Shown in pieces: positions 1 through 11,014 of a stretch of DNA of 64,000 nt. The notes under the pieces are model-generated. The model had not been told where the DNA came from. It ran no database searches and was given only the letters and a program-made list of their open reading frames with translations. Origin of the DNA: Okapia johnstoni (lineage: Eukaryota > Chordata > Mammalia > Artiodactyla > Giraffidae); NCBI GenBank assembly GCA_024291935.2, contig CM044322.1, positions 20,397,405 through 20,461,404 on the forward strand, given 5' to 3'. Both the position numbers and the translations under genes were made by a program. Each line of letters opens with the position of its first letter. Position 1 is the stretch's first letter.

Positions 1-718
1 CAACTATGTTCATCTGGCTGTGTAAATTTTTGTTGCTTTTATGAAAGCAGCTCCTTTGCACTATAGTTATATCTGATGTAGTAAAAAGTTAGGAACCACA
101 AGAGAGGAAGTCTTCCTTGGCCCTATCTCTTTATTTTATTAACTTAAAAAATTTCATCAGGAAATATGGAAAAAGAGGGAAATGCCCATTTCCTACTTGT
201 GGAAGAGAGTTGTGAGCAACTCCACTTGCTCTTGATAAAAGGGGGTGCTTTCCCCCCCACAATAGGTTATTTTTATTTTATTTTACTTTTTGGGAAGGTT
301 TAATGTATCATTCTAGGGGAAGTCTTCCTTCATTGTGATAAAATTATCCTGTTTCTTTTTAGAATCGATGGAAATGAACAACTCTGCTGTGATTCTAATT
401 TCCTCCCTGACTAGAAGCTTATACAGGGCACGGCTATGCTGTTCAATGTGATCACACCTTCTTAGCTGCTGGATGTTCTGTTGTTTCTCCATGCCTTCTG
501 AGGCTCAGGCGTGGTTGTTGGAGACTGTTAGGTGGAGGTTTCTGGAGAGAGGCCAAGGGATCTTTACCCCTGAGAACCAGCATCACAGCTAAACTCTAGA
601 AAGATGCTCTTTTCTTCCTGGTCTCCTTGCACCCATCTGACCCGAGAGCAGGGAGAACTTAGCTCACCTGTCCTTGGGGTTTCGTCACTGGGGACAGATG
701 TAGACCTTCTCCTCCTGG
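1..718. other. unique non-coding sequence
   Basis: I see no gene, no recognisable repeat family and no coherent long reading frame. There is a C-run at 252-259 and moderately AT-rich sequence around 120-180 and 260-300. It is probably intronic or intergenic. Confidence 0.5.
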
Positions 719-766
719 TGTGTATGTGTGTTTGTGTGTGTGTGCGCGCGTGTGTGTGTGTGTGTG
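719..766. repeat. (TG)n microsatellite with a CGCGCG core
   Basis: This is an imperfect TG dinucleotide tract of about 48 bp, interrupted by TA and TT steps, with a short alternating CG block near 744-750. Alternating purine-pyrimidine DNA of this kind can adopt Z-form. The length is likely to be polymorphic. Confidence 0.9.
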
Positions 767-1578
767 ATCTGCACACATAGAGCTCTACTAGCATCTGCAG
801 TTCTGACCTGGACACTCTGAAATGGGCCTCCAGGCTTTCAGTAGGCCCCACAATGGAGAAAAATCTCACCAGTTCTACAGAGTCCCTGAGGCTTTCCCCA
901 TATTCATCCTGGTGCTTTTAATATCCAGTAGCTCCTTTGGTTGAGAATTAGAGATACATTGGATATAGAAATGTGGCAGGGAGGGGGTTGGTCTGGGGGG
1001 AACTTTGTGTGGTCAAACTACTCTCTTTCCAGAATCCTCTTGACTCCATCCTTGTCTGTCCCCACAAAGCAAATATCAGTAGCATCATGGTTTATAGCTC
1101 ACCTTGGAGACCCCAGGCACCTGAAAGCTGGTTTGTCCCAGGTGGAAACAAAATGTATCAGGCCCTTCAGCAAGGGCTAATGTGATTGATGTGCAATATA
1201 GCCTGACCCCTTCTGAGCCTGGGCCTTGTAATTTGGCCAGGCTTCTCTCTCGTCTCGGTGCTCATGGGAATCCCTTCATACATAGTCCAATCTAGTTTCC
1301 CTTTGGGCTTTCTCTACCCAGTTCTGAACTTCTGGCTTCTTTGCCTCTTGTGGTCTCTGAACTTCAGTTTGAATCTCATCTTTTCTGGGGCTCTGTCTTG
1401 GTTGCCCCTCTAGATCTTGTCTCTAGAAGAAGTGCCCTCTATAGAACCCTATCCCAGTCCTGGACCCTTGGCTGATGCCCTCTCTGGGTGGTGGAAATCA
1501 AACAGGTGCCTGATGTCAGATGTGATAGAACCTGAAGGCTGACTCAGGGGAGTTTTGCTTTGAATAAGAAGTGACCCC
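767..1578. other. unique non-coding sequence
   Basis: No gene or young repeat is visible. Short frames of about 70-80 codons near 941-1185 show no family resemblance and look like chance. Confidence 0.45.
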
Positions 1579-1592
1579 TTCTTATTAGCAGA

Positions 1593-1805
1593 GGGACTTC
1601 TCTGGTGGCTCAGTCGGTAAAGAATCTGCCTGCAATGCAGGACACCTGGATTCGGTCCCTGGATTGGGAAGATCCCCTGGAGAAGGGAATGGCTATCCAT
1701 GCCAGTATTCTTGCCTGGAGAATTCCAAGGACAGAGGAGCCTGGTGAGCTACAGTCCATGGGGTCACAGAGTCCGACAGGACTGAGTGACTAACACTTTC
1801 ATGTT
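1593..1805 (+). mobile_element. Bov-tA SINE, full length, with perfect TSD
   Basis: This is a tRNA-derived SINE. The tRNA-like head has an A-box-like TGGCTCAGTCGGT and a slightly decayed B box (GGATTCGGTCCC), followed by the BovA body ending in GACTGAGTGACTAACAC. A perfect 14-bp direct repeat TTCTTATTAGCAGA (1579-1592 and 1806-1819) brackets it. This is the classical signature of L1/BovB-type target-primed insertion and fixes both ends. Confidence 0.95.
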
Positions 1806-1819
1806 TTCTTATTAGCAGA

Positions 1820-3059
1820 CCTGGAATTGCGTGGTCATATCCTATGACATTTCCAGAGCAGGTTTGGCAATAATGGTGTTTTGGATACCCCAAACTGTCT
1901 CCAGTGTTTTTACAACTTTCATGAAGTTCATATATATTTCTCAAAACAAAGTTATTTTAACTTTTTATTGAGAACAGAGCAGTAAGTCAGAAAGCAGGAT
2001 GAGCAGGAAAAGAAGTGGGATTGTCAAACAAAGCAGAGACAACTTCGGTAAGATTCCTTTCTGTCCTACTGTCCTTGTCTCTGTGCATGTGAAAATTAGG
2101 CCAAAAGAGGCTTAAGTAGAGAAAAAGGATTTTAATAGTAGAGAAGAATTGCCTCTTGATGTTTTCTTTTCTCCCTCCTCGAATACCAAACCAGACCCAT
2201 AAGTCTGGGTGTTTAATTTCTGTTTCTAGGACACAGAAAGGAATTTAGAGTTTTTAGAGCTATAAGAAAATGAGAAGTAATTTGATTCAAACCTCCTGTT
2301 CTATAGATGAGGTAACTAAGGACCAAATTAGTGAGCTGAGCCAGTTGAGTCTGCAGTCTGTTGGTGACAGGTATGGAACTCAACACCAGCCTCCTGACTG
2401 CCTGCTAGTTCTCTGTCCACTTACGTCCCTTCATGTTCAGAGGAGGGAAGGGAGGCTGGAGAAGTGGAAGAAAGTAGGTCTCAACATCCCTGCTCTCAGT
2501 GGACAACAAGGATGCTGAGTGGAAGCTGAGAGAGAAGACACACAGGAAATCAGTTAAAGTATGGCTTTGTGCTTTTCAATGTCAAGCTTAGGTCAGCTGG
2601 TTGAGAAAAATGCAGAACTCGTAACTAGGTGTTCTCTCGATTTCTCTAAATTTTGCAATAGAAGGTATGTAAGTCATATGTTTAAGGCAGTATCCAAAAA
2701 CCTCACAGAAGCAGTTATGAAATATTTTGTTTTACTGGCAATGGGACAAAAAATAATTGGGCATTAAATCAAGGAAATGGGGAAAAGGGAGCTGCAAATC
2801 AAGGGAAATGGTGGAAAATTAGGTCTTAGTGGAGAGAAATGTGTACATATGAACTGCTTGATGTTTCAAGGAAAGAAAGATAGTCCTGTAAATCTCCCCC
2901 TTTAACCTTTCAAATGTGAGGACTGAGTCGTGCTTGCCTGTTGGTGTTTGGGGAGCCATCCACTTTGCTAAGCAGGCAGTGGGGTGGGGCTTGGCTTCTC
3001 CCTGTCCCATATTGTCAGAAATGGAGAGTGACGATTTAGAAGTAGCTCTTCTCTGTTAT
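1820..3059. other. mostly unique non-coding sequence, one old repeat-like patch
   Basis: No gene was recognised. About 2255-2420 contains a 'GATGAGGTAACTAAGGACC'-like stretch that resembles the antisense body of ancient mammalian SINEs (MIR-like), but it is too diverged to call. Frames at 2270-2767 look like chance. Confidence 0.4.
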
Positions 3060-3251
3060 GGGCTTCCCTTGTAGCTTAGCTGGTAAAGAAACTGCCTGCA
3101 ATGTGGGAGACCTGGGTTCGATCCGTGGGTTGGGAAGATCACCTGGAGAAGGGAAAGGCTATCCACTCCAGTATTCTGGCCTGGAGAATTCCATGGACTG
3201 TATAGTCCATGGGGTCGTAAAGAGTCAGACACGGTTGAGCGACTTTCACTT
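3060..3251 (+). mobile_element. Bov-tA SINE, first of three in a cluster
   Basis: The copy has an intact pol III B box (GGTTCGATCC) and the subtype feature CTGGCCTGGAGAATTCCATGG with a shortened middle. It ends in the TTCACTTCACTT tail typical of that subtype. The next copy lies only 13 bp downstream. Confidence 0.9.
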
Positions 3252-3264
3252 CACTTGTCTTTTA

Positions 3265-3484
3265 TGCGCTTCCCAGGTGATGCTAGTGGTAAAGAACCCA
3301 CCTGCCAGGAGACATAAAGACATGGGTTCGATCCCTGGGTTGGGAAGATCCCCCAGAGAAGGGCATGGCAACCCACTCCAGTATTCTTGCCTGGAGAATC
3401 CCATGGATAGAGGAGTCTGGTGGGCTACAGTTCATGGGGTTGCAAAGAATCAGACATGGCTAAGCGACTTAGTACGCATGCATG
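3265..3484 (+). mobile_element. Bov-tA SINE, second of three, with TSD
   Basis: The B box GGTTCGATCCC is intact. A 13-bp direct repeat CACTTGTCTTTTA lies on both sides (3252-3264 and 3485-3497). This copy therefore inserted independently next to the first, and the cluster is not a tandem amplification. Confidence 0.93.
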
Positions 3485-3497
3485 CACTTGTCTTTTA

Positions 3498-3717
3498 AGG
3501 GGCTTCCCAGATGTCTCAGTGGTAAAGAATCCACCTGCCAATGCAGGAGACTCAGGAGATGCAGGTTCAATCCCTGGGTCATGAAGATCCCCTGGAGGAG
3601 GAAATGGCAACCCACTCCAGCATTCTTGCCTGGGAAATCCTATGGACAGAGAATATGGCTGGCTATAGTCCATAAGGTTGCAAAGAGTTGGACATGACTG
3701 AGCGACTGAGCAGAGCA
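3498..3717 (+). mobile_element. Bov-tA SINE, third of three
   Basis: The copy has a complete head and body and a one-base change in the B box (GGTTCAATCCC). It starts directly after the second copy of CACTTGTCTTTTA. A related but decayed CTTATCTTTA follows at about 3724, so the same target may have been used more than once. Confidence 0.9.
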
Positions 3718-4418
3718 AAAGCCCTTATCTTTAATGGGAGTTTGGGATCAAATTCCTGGGACTATCACAACCTCTGCATTTCTCTTGCCTCTGACTGGAC
3801 AGAGAGTGACCTCAGTCTCTTGGCAGCTTAGAACCAGGGAGATAAGCTTCCAAAGGCCTTTGCTGGAGTGCACTAGGGCCCTGCCACCAAGCCACATAAT
3901 TTCATTAGATCCCACTGAAAGCGTGCCTTATTATCGGTCTCCTCTATATGTACTTTCTATAAATTATAAATTAAAAAATAAATAATAAACACCTTTTTAA
4001 TTGCATATCCTCTTTTTTTTTTCCTCTTGTCAATTAAAGCAAACTTGCAAAGCTGCTTAACACAAAAAAGCTACACAGCCATCAACTCTTGTTAGATGTG
4101 GTGCAAGCCGTTACACTGATTTTCCCATAGCTGCAAGGATTAATCACAGATAATCATCACAAAAGTATCACACCCATATAAATAATATAAAAATAGCAAA
4201 ATGCCCAAAGTGGAACCACTGACAAAAGAAGAAAATCACTTAAACATGGATAGCTCTGACTTATCACTTAGGGGGCAAAGGAGAGGAAACAGAGAAATCT
4301 TAATGCTTGCTCTTGAAAAATCCTAGATCTGGTCCATTTGATGAGGGATGTGGGACCAGGAAAGTAGTGGAGTGATTGACTGGCTCTGGGATGGAGGCAG
4401 CCTTTATATATTCATTTT
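3718..4418. other. unique non-coding sequence, AT-rich in the middle
   Basis: No gene was recognised. 3955-3990 is AT-rich and 4011-4022 is a T-run. Reading frames are short and unremarkable. Confidence 0.45.
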
Positions 4419-4560
4419 TTGAATAATTTATTTATTTATGATTGTGCTGGGTCTTTGCTGCACACAGGCTTTCTCTAGTTGCTGCAAGTGGGGCTCCTCT
4501 CTAGTTGTGGTGCACGGGCTTCTCATTGTGGTGGCTTTTCTTATTGTGGAGCAAGGGCAC
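4419..4560 (-). mobile_element. CHR-2 type SINE, 5'-truncated fragment
   Basis: Read on the minus strand, this holds the 3' part of the cetartiodactyl CHR-2 SINE: 'caagagaagccacc', 'gagaagcccgtgcacc' and 'gcagcaaagacccagc'-like blocks, then an AAATAAATAAAT-type tail (TTTATTTATTTA at 4427-4438 on the plus strand). The tRNA-like 5' head is missing. Confidence 0.75.
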
Positions 4561-6030
4561 TTGATGGTTACCTGGCTTGGGCAGATGCAGACTCAATCGG
4601 CATCTTTTGGTTCCTTTTTGAGTGGATCATTTGAGGAACAAGGGTGTAGGGCACTGGGTTAGGTGAGGAGATGTATTCATCTTTCTACTATGACCTTAGG
4701 GTTTCATGAAGGGATGGAGGTTTGAAGCCAGTTTCAAAGCAAGAAAGGCACTTGCCCTGGGAAGAGGACCCAAGACCAAAGGGACCACCACCATGTGTGA
4801 AGAATGAAGGTAGTAACATAATTGTGCCATCTTAGAACCAGGTGTTGGTGATGGGACAGGCAGGCTAAAGCTCATGGGTGCTGGTTTGAATATTGTGCTA
4901 TCAGTGTTTGAGGCTATCATGTGTACTTTCCTTGCGTGGAGTAAAATGAAGTGGAGCTTGGGTGACATCTCAGCAGGTTAGATATGCTGAGGTCTAAAAT
5001 GTTTCTCTTCAGATTGGGGATGAGAATACTGCTTCTGTTCTGGCTGAATTGGCTCGGCATTTGGGATTACAGGGCTTGTCCAATCAGTAGCTTTTATGAG
5101 CACTTGAAAGCTAACATTTGAAAAGGAGAAGGCTTAGCTTCCCTCCTGCCTGGTCTTCCCAGCACCTGGGTGAAGGGTTTTACACGTTGCCTGTGTTGGG
5201 ATTCACAGCTGGGCCGATGGGGACCAAGCCCCAGGCCACATCCCAGAGTCCCCAGTGATCACCCGGCCCTCCAGGAAGCCGAGACGGGGCATCTCAAGCT
5301 GTTCCGCATGTTGCTCTCCATTGTAACCTTCAGGTGGTTATTCCCTTCCACACTCTAAACTCCTCTCTTGCTTTGCTTTGGAATCATGAGGATGTCAGTC
5401 CTCAAGATGGTAAGACGAGGTGTCTGCGGGCTAATGAACAGCTGTGGGAAGATAATTAATGCTCTCCGACCTTCCTTACAGACTTTACCACCTCGCTGCA
5501 GCACAGCCAGCAACATCTGCGCTTCCTAGCAGCTGAGCTGTAAAACACTCTTCTCTACTCTTCACCAAACAACTGTCAGACGGGCTAGCACCCACATTAA
5601 GGGGAAAACTTACAAAACGCTACACACGCTGCACTATTCCCAAGATACAGATGTTGAGTCTCTCCATGAGAGAAGAGGGATGAGAACTTTGGGACGTATT
5701 TGGTTCTGGTGTGGACGTGGAGGGAAGGCAGAGGTGGAGGCCAGGAGGACCAGGGAGGAAAAGGCTTTCAGTCCTTTCTTCCAGGGAAGGTTGCTGAACC
5801 TGCAGGCTCTAGAGCCAGCCCAGAAGTGCTTTGTCAGTCACGAGGGGAGAGGGTGGGGTCATCTGATACTTCTTAGTAGTCTCATACAGAGGCAGCATTC
5901 AAAGCAATGACTAGACCTGCCCAGGCACCATGCAGAGGAGACCTTTGTTGTAAGGACTTAGTATGGCCATACTAGTGTGCACTTTCTACATATCAGACCC
6001 GGTCTCATGTTCCATAACCTCTATTCAACC
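4561..6030. other. unique non-coding sequence with a possible conserved patch
   Basis: No gene was recognised. 5431-5560 carries an E-box (CAGCTG), TAATGA and ATAATTAAT sites close together and is free of young repeats. It is a guess at a regulatory element. Frames at 4696-4968, 5170-5358 and 5680-5910 show no family resemblance. Confidence 0.4.
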
Positions 6031-6040
6031 TCAGACATAG

Positions 6041-7071
6041 TATATTATTTAAAAAATTTATTGGAGTATAGTTGATTTATAATGTTATGTTAGTTTCTGC
6101 TGTACAGCAAAGTGAATCAGTAATAGGTATACATATACCCCCTCTTTTTTGGATTCTCCTTTCATTTAGGTCACCACAGAGCACTGAGTAGGGTTTCCTA
6201 TGCTCTGCAGTTGTTGTTGCTCAGTTGCTAAGTCACGTCTGACTCTTTGGGACCCCATGGACTGCAGCATGCTAGGCTTCCCTGTCTTTCACTATCTCCC
6301 AAAGTTTGCTCAAATTCATGTCCATCGAGTCAGTAATGCCATCCAACCATCTCATCCTCTGCTGCCCCCTTCTCCCACCCTCAATCTTTCCCAGCATCAG
6401 GGTCTTTTCCAATGAGTCAGCTCTTTGCATCAGGTGGCCAAAGGATTGGAGCTTCAGCTTTAGCATCAGTCCTTCTAATGAGTATTCAGGGTTGATTTCC
6501 TTTAGTATTGAGTGGTGTGATCACCTTGCTGTTCAAAGGACTCTTCTCCAACACCACAATTTGAAAGCATCAATTCTTTGGCACTAAACCTTCTTTATGG
6601 TCCAACTCTCACATAAGTACATGACTACTGGAAAAACTGTGACTTTGACCATAGGGACCTCTGTCAGCAAAGTGATAGCTCTGCTTTTAAATATGCTGTC
6701 TAGGTTTGTCATAGCTTTCCTTCCAAGGAGCAAGTGTCTTTTAATTTTGTGGCTGCAATCACTGTCTGTAGTAATTTTGGAGCCCAGGAAAATAAAATGT
6801 CACTCTTTCCCCATTTTTCCCTTCTATTTGCCATGAAGTGATGGTACCCAATGCCATGATCTTAGTTTTTTGAATGTTAAATTTTAAGCCAGCTTTTTCA
6901 CTCTCCTCTTTCACCTTCATCAAGAGACTCTTTAATTCCTCTTGACTTTCTGCCATTAGGGTGGTATCATCTGCATATCTGAGGATGCTGATATTTTTCC
7001 CAGCAATCTTGATTCCATTATATGTTCTATACAGTAGGTTCCCATTAGTTATCTATTTTATATATAGTAGT
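6041..7071 (-). mobile_element. L1 3' UTR fragment, split by a BovB
   Basis: On the plus strand the left half runs from 'TTTATTGGAGTATAGTTG' through 'TTTCTGCTGTACAGCAAAG' to 'GAGTAGGGTTTCC', and the right half continues at 7021-7071 with 'CAGTAGGTTCCCATTAG'. These are consecutive parts of the ruminant-type L1 3' UTR in antisense. TCAGACATAG (6031-6040) and TCAAACATAG (7072-7081) look like the aged target-site duplication. Confidence 0.85.
6211..7020 (-). mobile_element. BovB LINE, 5'-truncated, nested in L1
   Basis: This is the 3' 0.8 kb of a BovB RTE-clade LINE in antisense. It covers the region just after the reverse-transcriptase YADD motif (M-A-E-S-x-E-E-L-K-S-L-L peptide at 6920-6956), the C-terminal 'C-E-S-W' region, and the BovB 3' end. 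Stops and frameshifts make it non-functional. TATGCTCTGCAG (6199-6210) and TATGTTCTATACAG (7021-7034) probably mark the duplicated target inside the host L1. Confidence 0.93.
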
Positions 7072-8368
7072 TCAAACATAGCAAAATTTACTGAGTACTT
7101 ATTACACCAGAAATGGTTTTAGGAGATTTTGATAACTTCACACACGATGAAAATGCTTTAACAATAATGTCAACTTCCCCCCTCCCCCCAGTTTATAAGT
7201 GCTAATTTGCATGTTTACGACTGAGTCTCAGCTGCATTTGCAAAATCTCAGTCTCTTTTTAGTCTCACCTGCCCACGCTCAGCCCCCATCCACGTCTTCC
7301 TGGGCATTCCCAGGGGATGTCTCATCACTGATCAAGGATGTGCCTCTCATGTTCTCCTGATCCTAGCTCTTGATGTTGTCTTTATCCACAGGACCCTGAA
7401 GGAGGGTATCCTGAGGCTGGTACCTTCCCGACTCAGGTATTGTCTTTTGATGCTCTCTCCTGACATTGCTATTAGTACTTTACTATACATTAGTGTCATA
7501 CCTTATCCTTTGTGCCCTAGAGTGGCACTGGAGTGTCTGGGGTATCACAAATATTCCTGTGAAAAACAGCTCCTTTGCTTCTGCTTGTGACCCCTGTCTG
7601 TATTAGGCAAAGCCCAGCTGGAAATCTTACACATAGGATCCATTTATTTCCTTACTTCTTTTATGCCTCCATGGATGGAGCCCTAGTCTCCTCTCTTAGC
7701 AGGCCACTTTCTCCCCTTGCAAGTAAGTACCTGGTCTGTGTGGTGGCCATGCAGCTCAACTGGCCCCACACAGGCCCTTTTTGACCTCATCCCACCGTTG
7801 AGTAATTCAACTAACACCAGGTCTCAAATTGCCTGTCCAGGGGATGTTCACTGGTGTTACAAAGAAAATGACATGGCATGGTGCAGATAAGGTCTAAATA
7901 ATTTTGAATCAAAGCAGAAAAAGACTTTCTACCAAACAAACTTGAATAGCACCCTTGCTCAGAAGAATATGGAGACTGTGCTGGTTAGAGAGACCACAGC
8001 CATGGAGCTCAGGATGGGAACTTGATGCTGGAGGGTTAAAGAGGCATAGCCAGCATTTTGTAGAGCTGAGAAGAGTGGCACCTTCTTAGAAATGAACTGA
8101 AGTCAGTTCTTAAAAGGCTATTCTCTGGCCAAGTGCTTAAGACAAGACTAAAACTACATTTCAGCCTCAAGGAAGCCATAAAGTCAGAACCATGTGGGAC
8201 CATCAGGAAAGGGCTCAGGCAGGCCCAGGGCTCGTCCCTGCCTACAACTTATCACAGATTCTTCATCAAGAATGCACAGGAGAGAGACATTCATATTCAC
8301 TGCCTCTCTCTACACATTCTTAATAAATCCTTAAAAAATCCTTAATAAATCCCCAAGTTAAAAACTCT
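7072..8368. other. unique non-coding sequence
   Basis: No gene or recent repeat is visible. A short direct repeat (TCCTTAATAAATCC-like) occurs at 8320-8352. The frame at 7575-7784 shows no recognisable domain. Confidence 0.4.
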
Positions 8369-8580
8369 TTGTTGTTGTTTAATTGCTAAGTCATGTCCAA
8401 CCCTTTGCAAGCCCATGGACTACAACCTGCCAGGCTCCTCTGTCCATGGGATTTCCCAGGTAAGAATACTGGAGTGGGTTGCTGTTTCCTTTTCCAGGGG
8501 GTCTTCCTGACCCAGGGATGGAACCAACGTCTCCTGCATTGGCAAGCAGATTTTTTTACCACTGAGCCACCTTGGAAGAC
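8369..8580 (-). mobile_element. Bov-tA SINE, full length
   Basis: Antisense copy with a TTGTTGTTG start (tail), the CATGTCCAACCCTTTGC body and a tRNA-like head ending in CCACCTTGGAAGACC. The B box is altered (GGTTCCATCCC read on the minus strand). No clear TSD was found. Confidence 0.9.
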
Positions 8581-8880
8581 CAAATACTTGTTAGATGTTG
8601 CTAAAATAGAAACCCCTGCCCAGACAGGATATGCTTGACTAATGGAGTTCAGTCTTTGGTGCCTAGACTTTTTAAAACTGATCTATTAGAGAGGCTTAGT
8701 TCTTTCTGAACCTATCAAGTAGTCAGTCTTCATTATCTGATTTAACCTTCTTCCTTGATCTATGGAATCCATTTGTTTTGAGCCAAGAACAAAAGCTCTT
8801 CATGATAACTGCCCCGGGGGAAAACAGAATAAAAGCCCTGACCCTTGAGTTTCTCATAGTTTAAAGGGAGAAAGGAATGA

Positions 8881-9107
8881 ATGCATTCTTAGTCACTTGG
8901 TCATGTCCAGCTCTTTGTGACAACTCTTTGTGACCCCTCTTTGCGACTGTAGCCCACCAGGCTCCTTTATTCATGGGATTTTCCAAGTAAGAATACTGGT
9001 GTGGGTAGGCATTCCCTTCTCCAGAGGCTCCTCCCAACTCAAAGATCAAACCTGGGTCTCCTGCATTACAGGTGGATTCTTTACTGTCTGAGCTACCAGG
9101 GAAGCCC
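8881..9107 (-). mobile_element. Bov-tA SINE with internal duplication and imperfect TSD
   Basis: Antisense Bov-tA. The CTCTTTGTGAC segment is repeated (about 8911-8940), which lengthens the body by about 15 bp. AGGGAGAAAGGA (8865-8876) and AGGGAGAAATGG (9109-9120) form a likely target-site duplication. Confidence 0.88.
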
Positions 9108-9149
9108 AGAGGGAGAAATGGACAAATCCATGGCATAGGGTGTGAGGGT

Positions 9150-9900
9150 TGGTATACAGGAATGCATAGAGGCAGTCAGAACTCATAGAGGAGATGCCAG
9201 CATCACATTTGGTAGGGGTGGCTGAGGGGTGGGGTTTAGGAAGGCTTCAGAGTGGTGGTAACTCCAGAGCTGAGTCTTAATAAGTGAAAGGGATTCTCAG
9301 AGCAAACAGTCGGTATAAAAATATGAAGCCTTGGGGAGCATGATGCATCTGAAGAACTAACATCAATTTGCTATAGTTCAAAATTTTGATGTGAGTATAT
9401 TGGGGCTAAGTTAAGAGATTTGGCAAGAAACCAGATCACAGAGGGCCTTGGAAGTGAAGGTAGTCATGCTAAGGAGACCATAGATTGTCCAAAAAGCAAC
9501 AGGAAACCGTTGACTGATTTAGTATGGGATTGACATGTTTAGAGTTGCCTTTTAGAGTGTTCACTGCCCATTTGAGCTCAAAGTTTAACAATAGCTGCAT
9601 CATTCATTATTAGAGGTGAGATGGAACTTGGTCTTGAAGGCAATGGTAGAGAATCAATAGAGTAGCTGTGATTCTTGGTTTCTTCATGGTTTTCCAAAGA
9701 ACACGGAAGAGAAGGTTGAAGGTGTGATTGGACAGCTACAAATCCTACAGAATTGGTATCTCAGAGGCTTTGGTGGTCTGTTCTCAGTTTACATATTTTG
9801 AGAAGCTCCAGCCTGGAGAGTTTTACATGTGCCCATTTTGGACAAAGTGAGTGATTGAAGCATAATGTCGAGGAACCTTAACTCTTTGTCCTTGGAGAGC
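9150..9900 (+). repeat. ancient diverged interspersed repeat (family uncertain)
   Basis: The order of phrases ('AGAGGGCCTTGGAAG', 'AGGAAACCGTTGACTGATTTAG', 'TTGACATGTTTAGAG') follows an old mammalian repeat seen again at 41440-42290. I believe it is a non-coding part of an old LINE, possibly L1ME-type, but the name is from memory and unsure. No coding function is seen. Confidence 0.4.
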
Positions 9901-10767
9901 TATCTTGGTCTTTGCAGAGGACATATGTTGACATGGACTGAATTCAACAGTGTGAGTGAGAAGAAGAGGGGGCTGCTGGTTGGCTTAAGACAGTTTCACT
10001 GGCTGCTCAGCTAATACTGTTCTCAGCCTTACGGATTTCAAGTTTTTATTATCCAGCACACCATTATTTGGACAGAAATAATACTTTTTTTTTTTCACAC
10101 CATGTTATTTCAGAAAATTTGATGTATTCCTCCACGGCTCTACCTGCCTGGAAAATGTTTTTCTAAAGTCAGGCAGAAGAAAACCTACACCAGCGACTGC
10201 TGAAAAGTGAAATGCCCGCTCTTCACAATGCAATTACCTTGACAAGTATTTCTAATTGCCACTTCCCTTCCTCCAAGCCCTCCTTTTCTTCAGACATTGT
10301 GAATTTCTGGTAATCTTGGGTTATTATCACACTGAGCTGCTAACCTGAGTCTTGACACTCCTCCTGGAGACCTATGTCAGAAATAATTATAGCTGAGAGA
10401 GGTGATTCTTCCTTGGTTATTAGCAGTTGCTGCTGTTGGTATCTAACATTGATTAGCAATTTGGAACACCACATTCCTTGGACTCCTACTCTGATTTTGG
10501 TTCTTCTTCTGTTCCTTGGAGGACAGAGCACATTGTTCTTCATTTCCTTTGCCTCTGTTTGCCCTTGTCTCTGTCTGTGTGTTTTGAGAAGTTCCTTTCA
10601 TGCTCCACTGATTTATTTACTTCTAACGTTATTTTCTGCTCTCTTGTTTTTCAAACCATTTGCGGTTTGTGAGGTTGAGAGACTTTGCCTTTTGGAATTG
10701 AATACTGGGTGTGGTTGTGGGAGTTCTGGGAGCTGAGAACGCCCATTCAGGGCCATTTAGCACCCAG
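9901..10767. other. unique non-coding sequence with homeobox-type motifs
   Basis: No gene was recognised. 10180-10270 has CAATTACC and CTAATTGCC sites within 30 bp and looks like ungapped unique DNA. The 120-codon frame at 10374-10736 has no recognisable domain and low-complexity hydrophobic content. Confidence 0.4.
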
Positions 10768-10781
10768 TAACCCAGGGCTCC

Positions 10782-11000
10782 GGGCTTCCTTGGTGGCTCG
10801 GTGGTAAAAGAATCTGCTTGCAATGCAGGAGATGTGAGCAAGGCAGGAGACGCGGGTTTAACCCCTGATCCAGGAGAAGAAAATGGCAACCCACTCCAGT
10901 ATTCTTGCCTGGGAAATCCCATGGACAGAGGAGCCTGGCGGGCTATAGTCCATGGGATGGCAAACAGTTGGACACAACTTAGCGACTAAACACCACCAAC
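10782..11000 (+). mobile_element. Bov-tA SINE with TSD
   Basis: Full-length copy with a small extra segment (GAGCAAGGCAGGAGA) in the head and a mutated B box (GGTTTAACCCC). TAACCCAGGGCTCC (10768-10781) and TAACCCAGGTCTCC (11001-11014) are a 13/14 target-site duplication. Confidence 0.94.
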
Positions 11001-11014
11001 TAACCCAGGTCTCC

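Noticed and set aside
1593..1680. tRNA-like head with pol III boxes
   Set aside because: It is the head of a Bov-tA SINE. No cloverleaf or mature tRNA ends are present, so no tRNA gene is called here or in the other copies.
3058..3498. 146-codon frame with repeated 'L-Q-Y-S-x-L-E-N-P-M-D' blocks
   Set aside because: The internal repetition comes from consecutive Bov-tA SINEs, not from a repeat protein.
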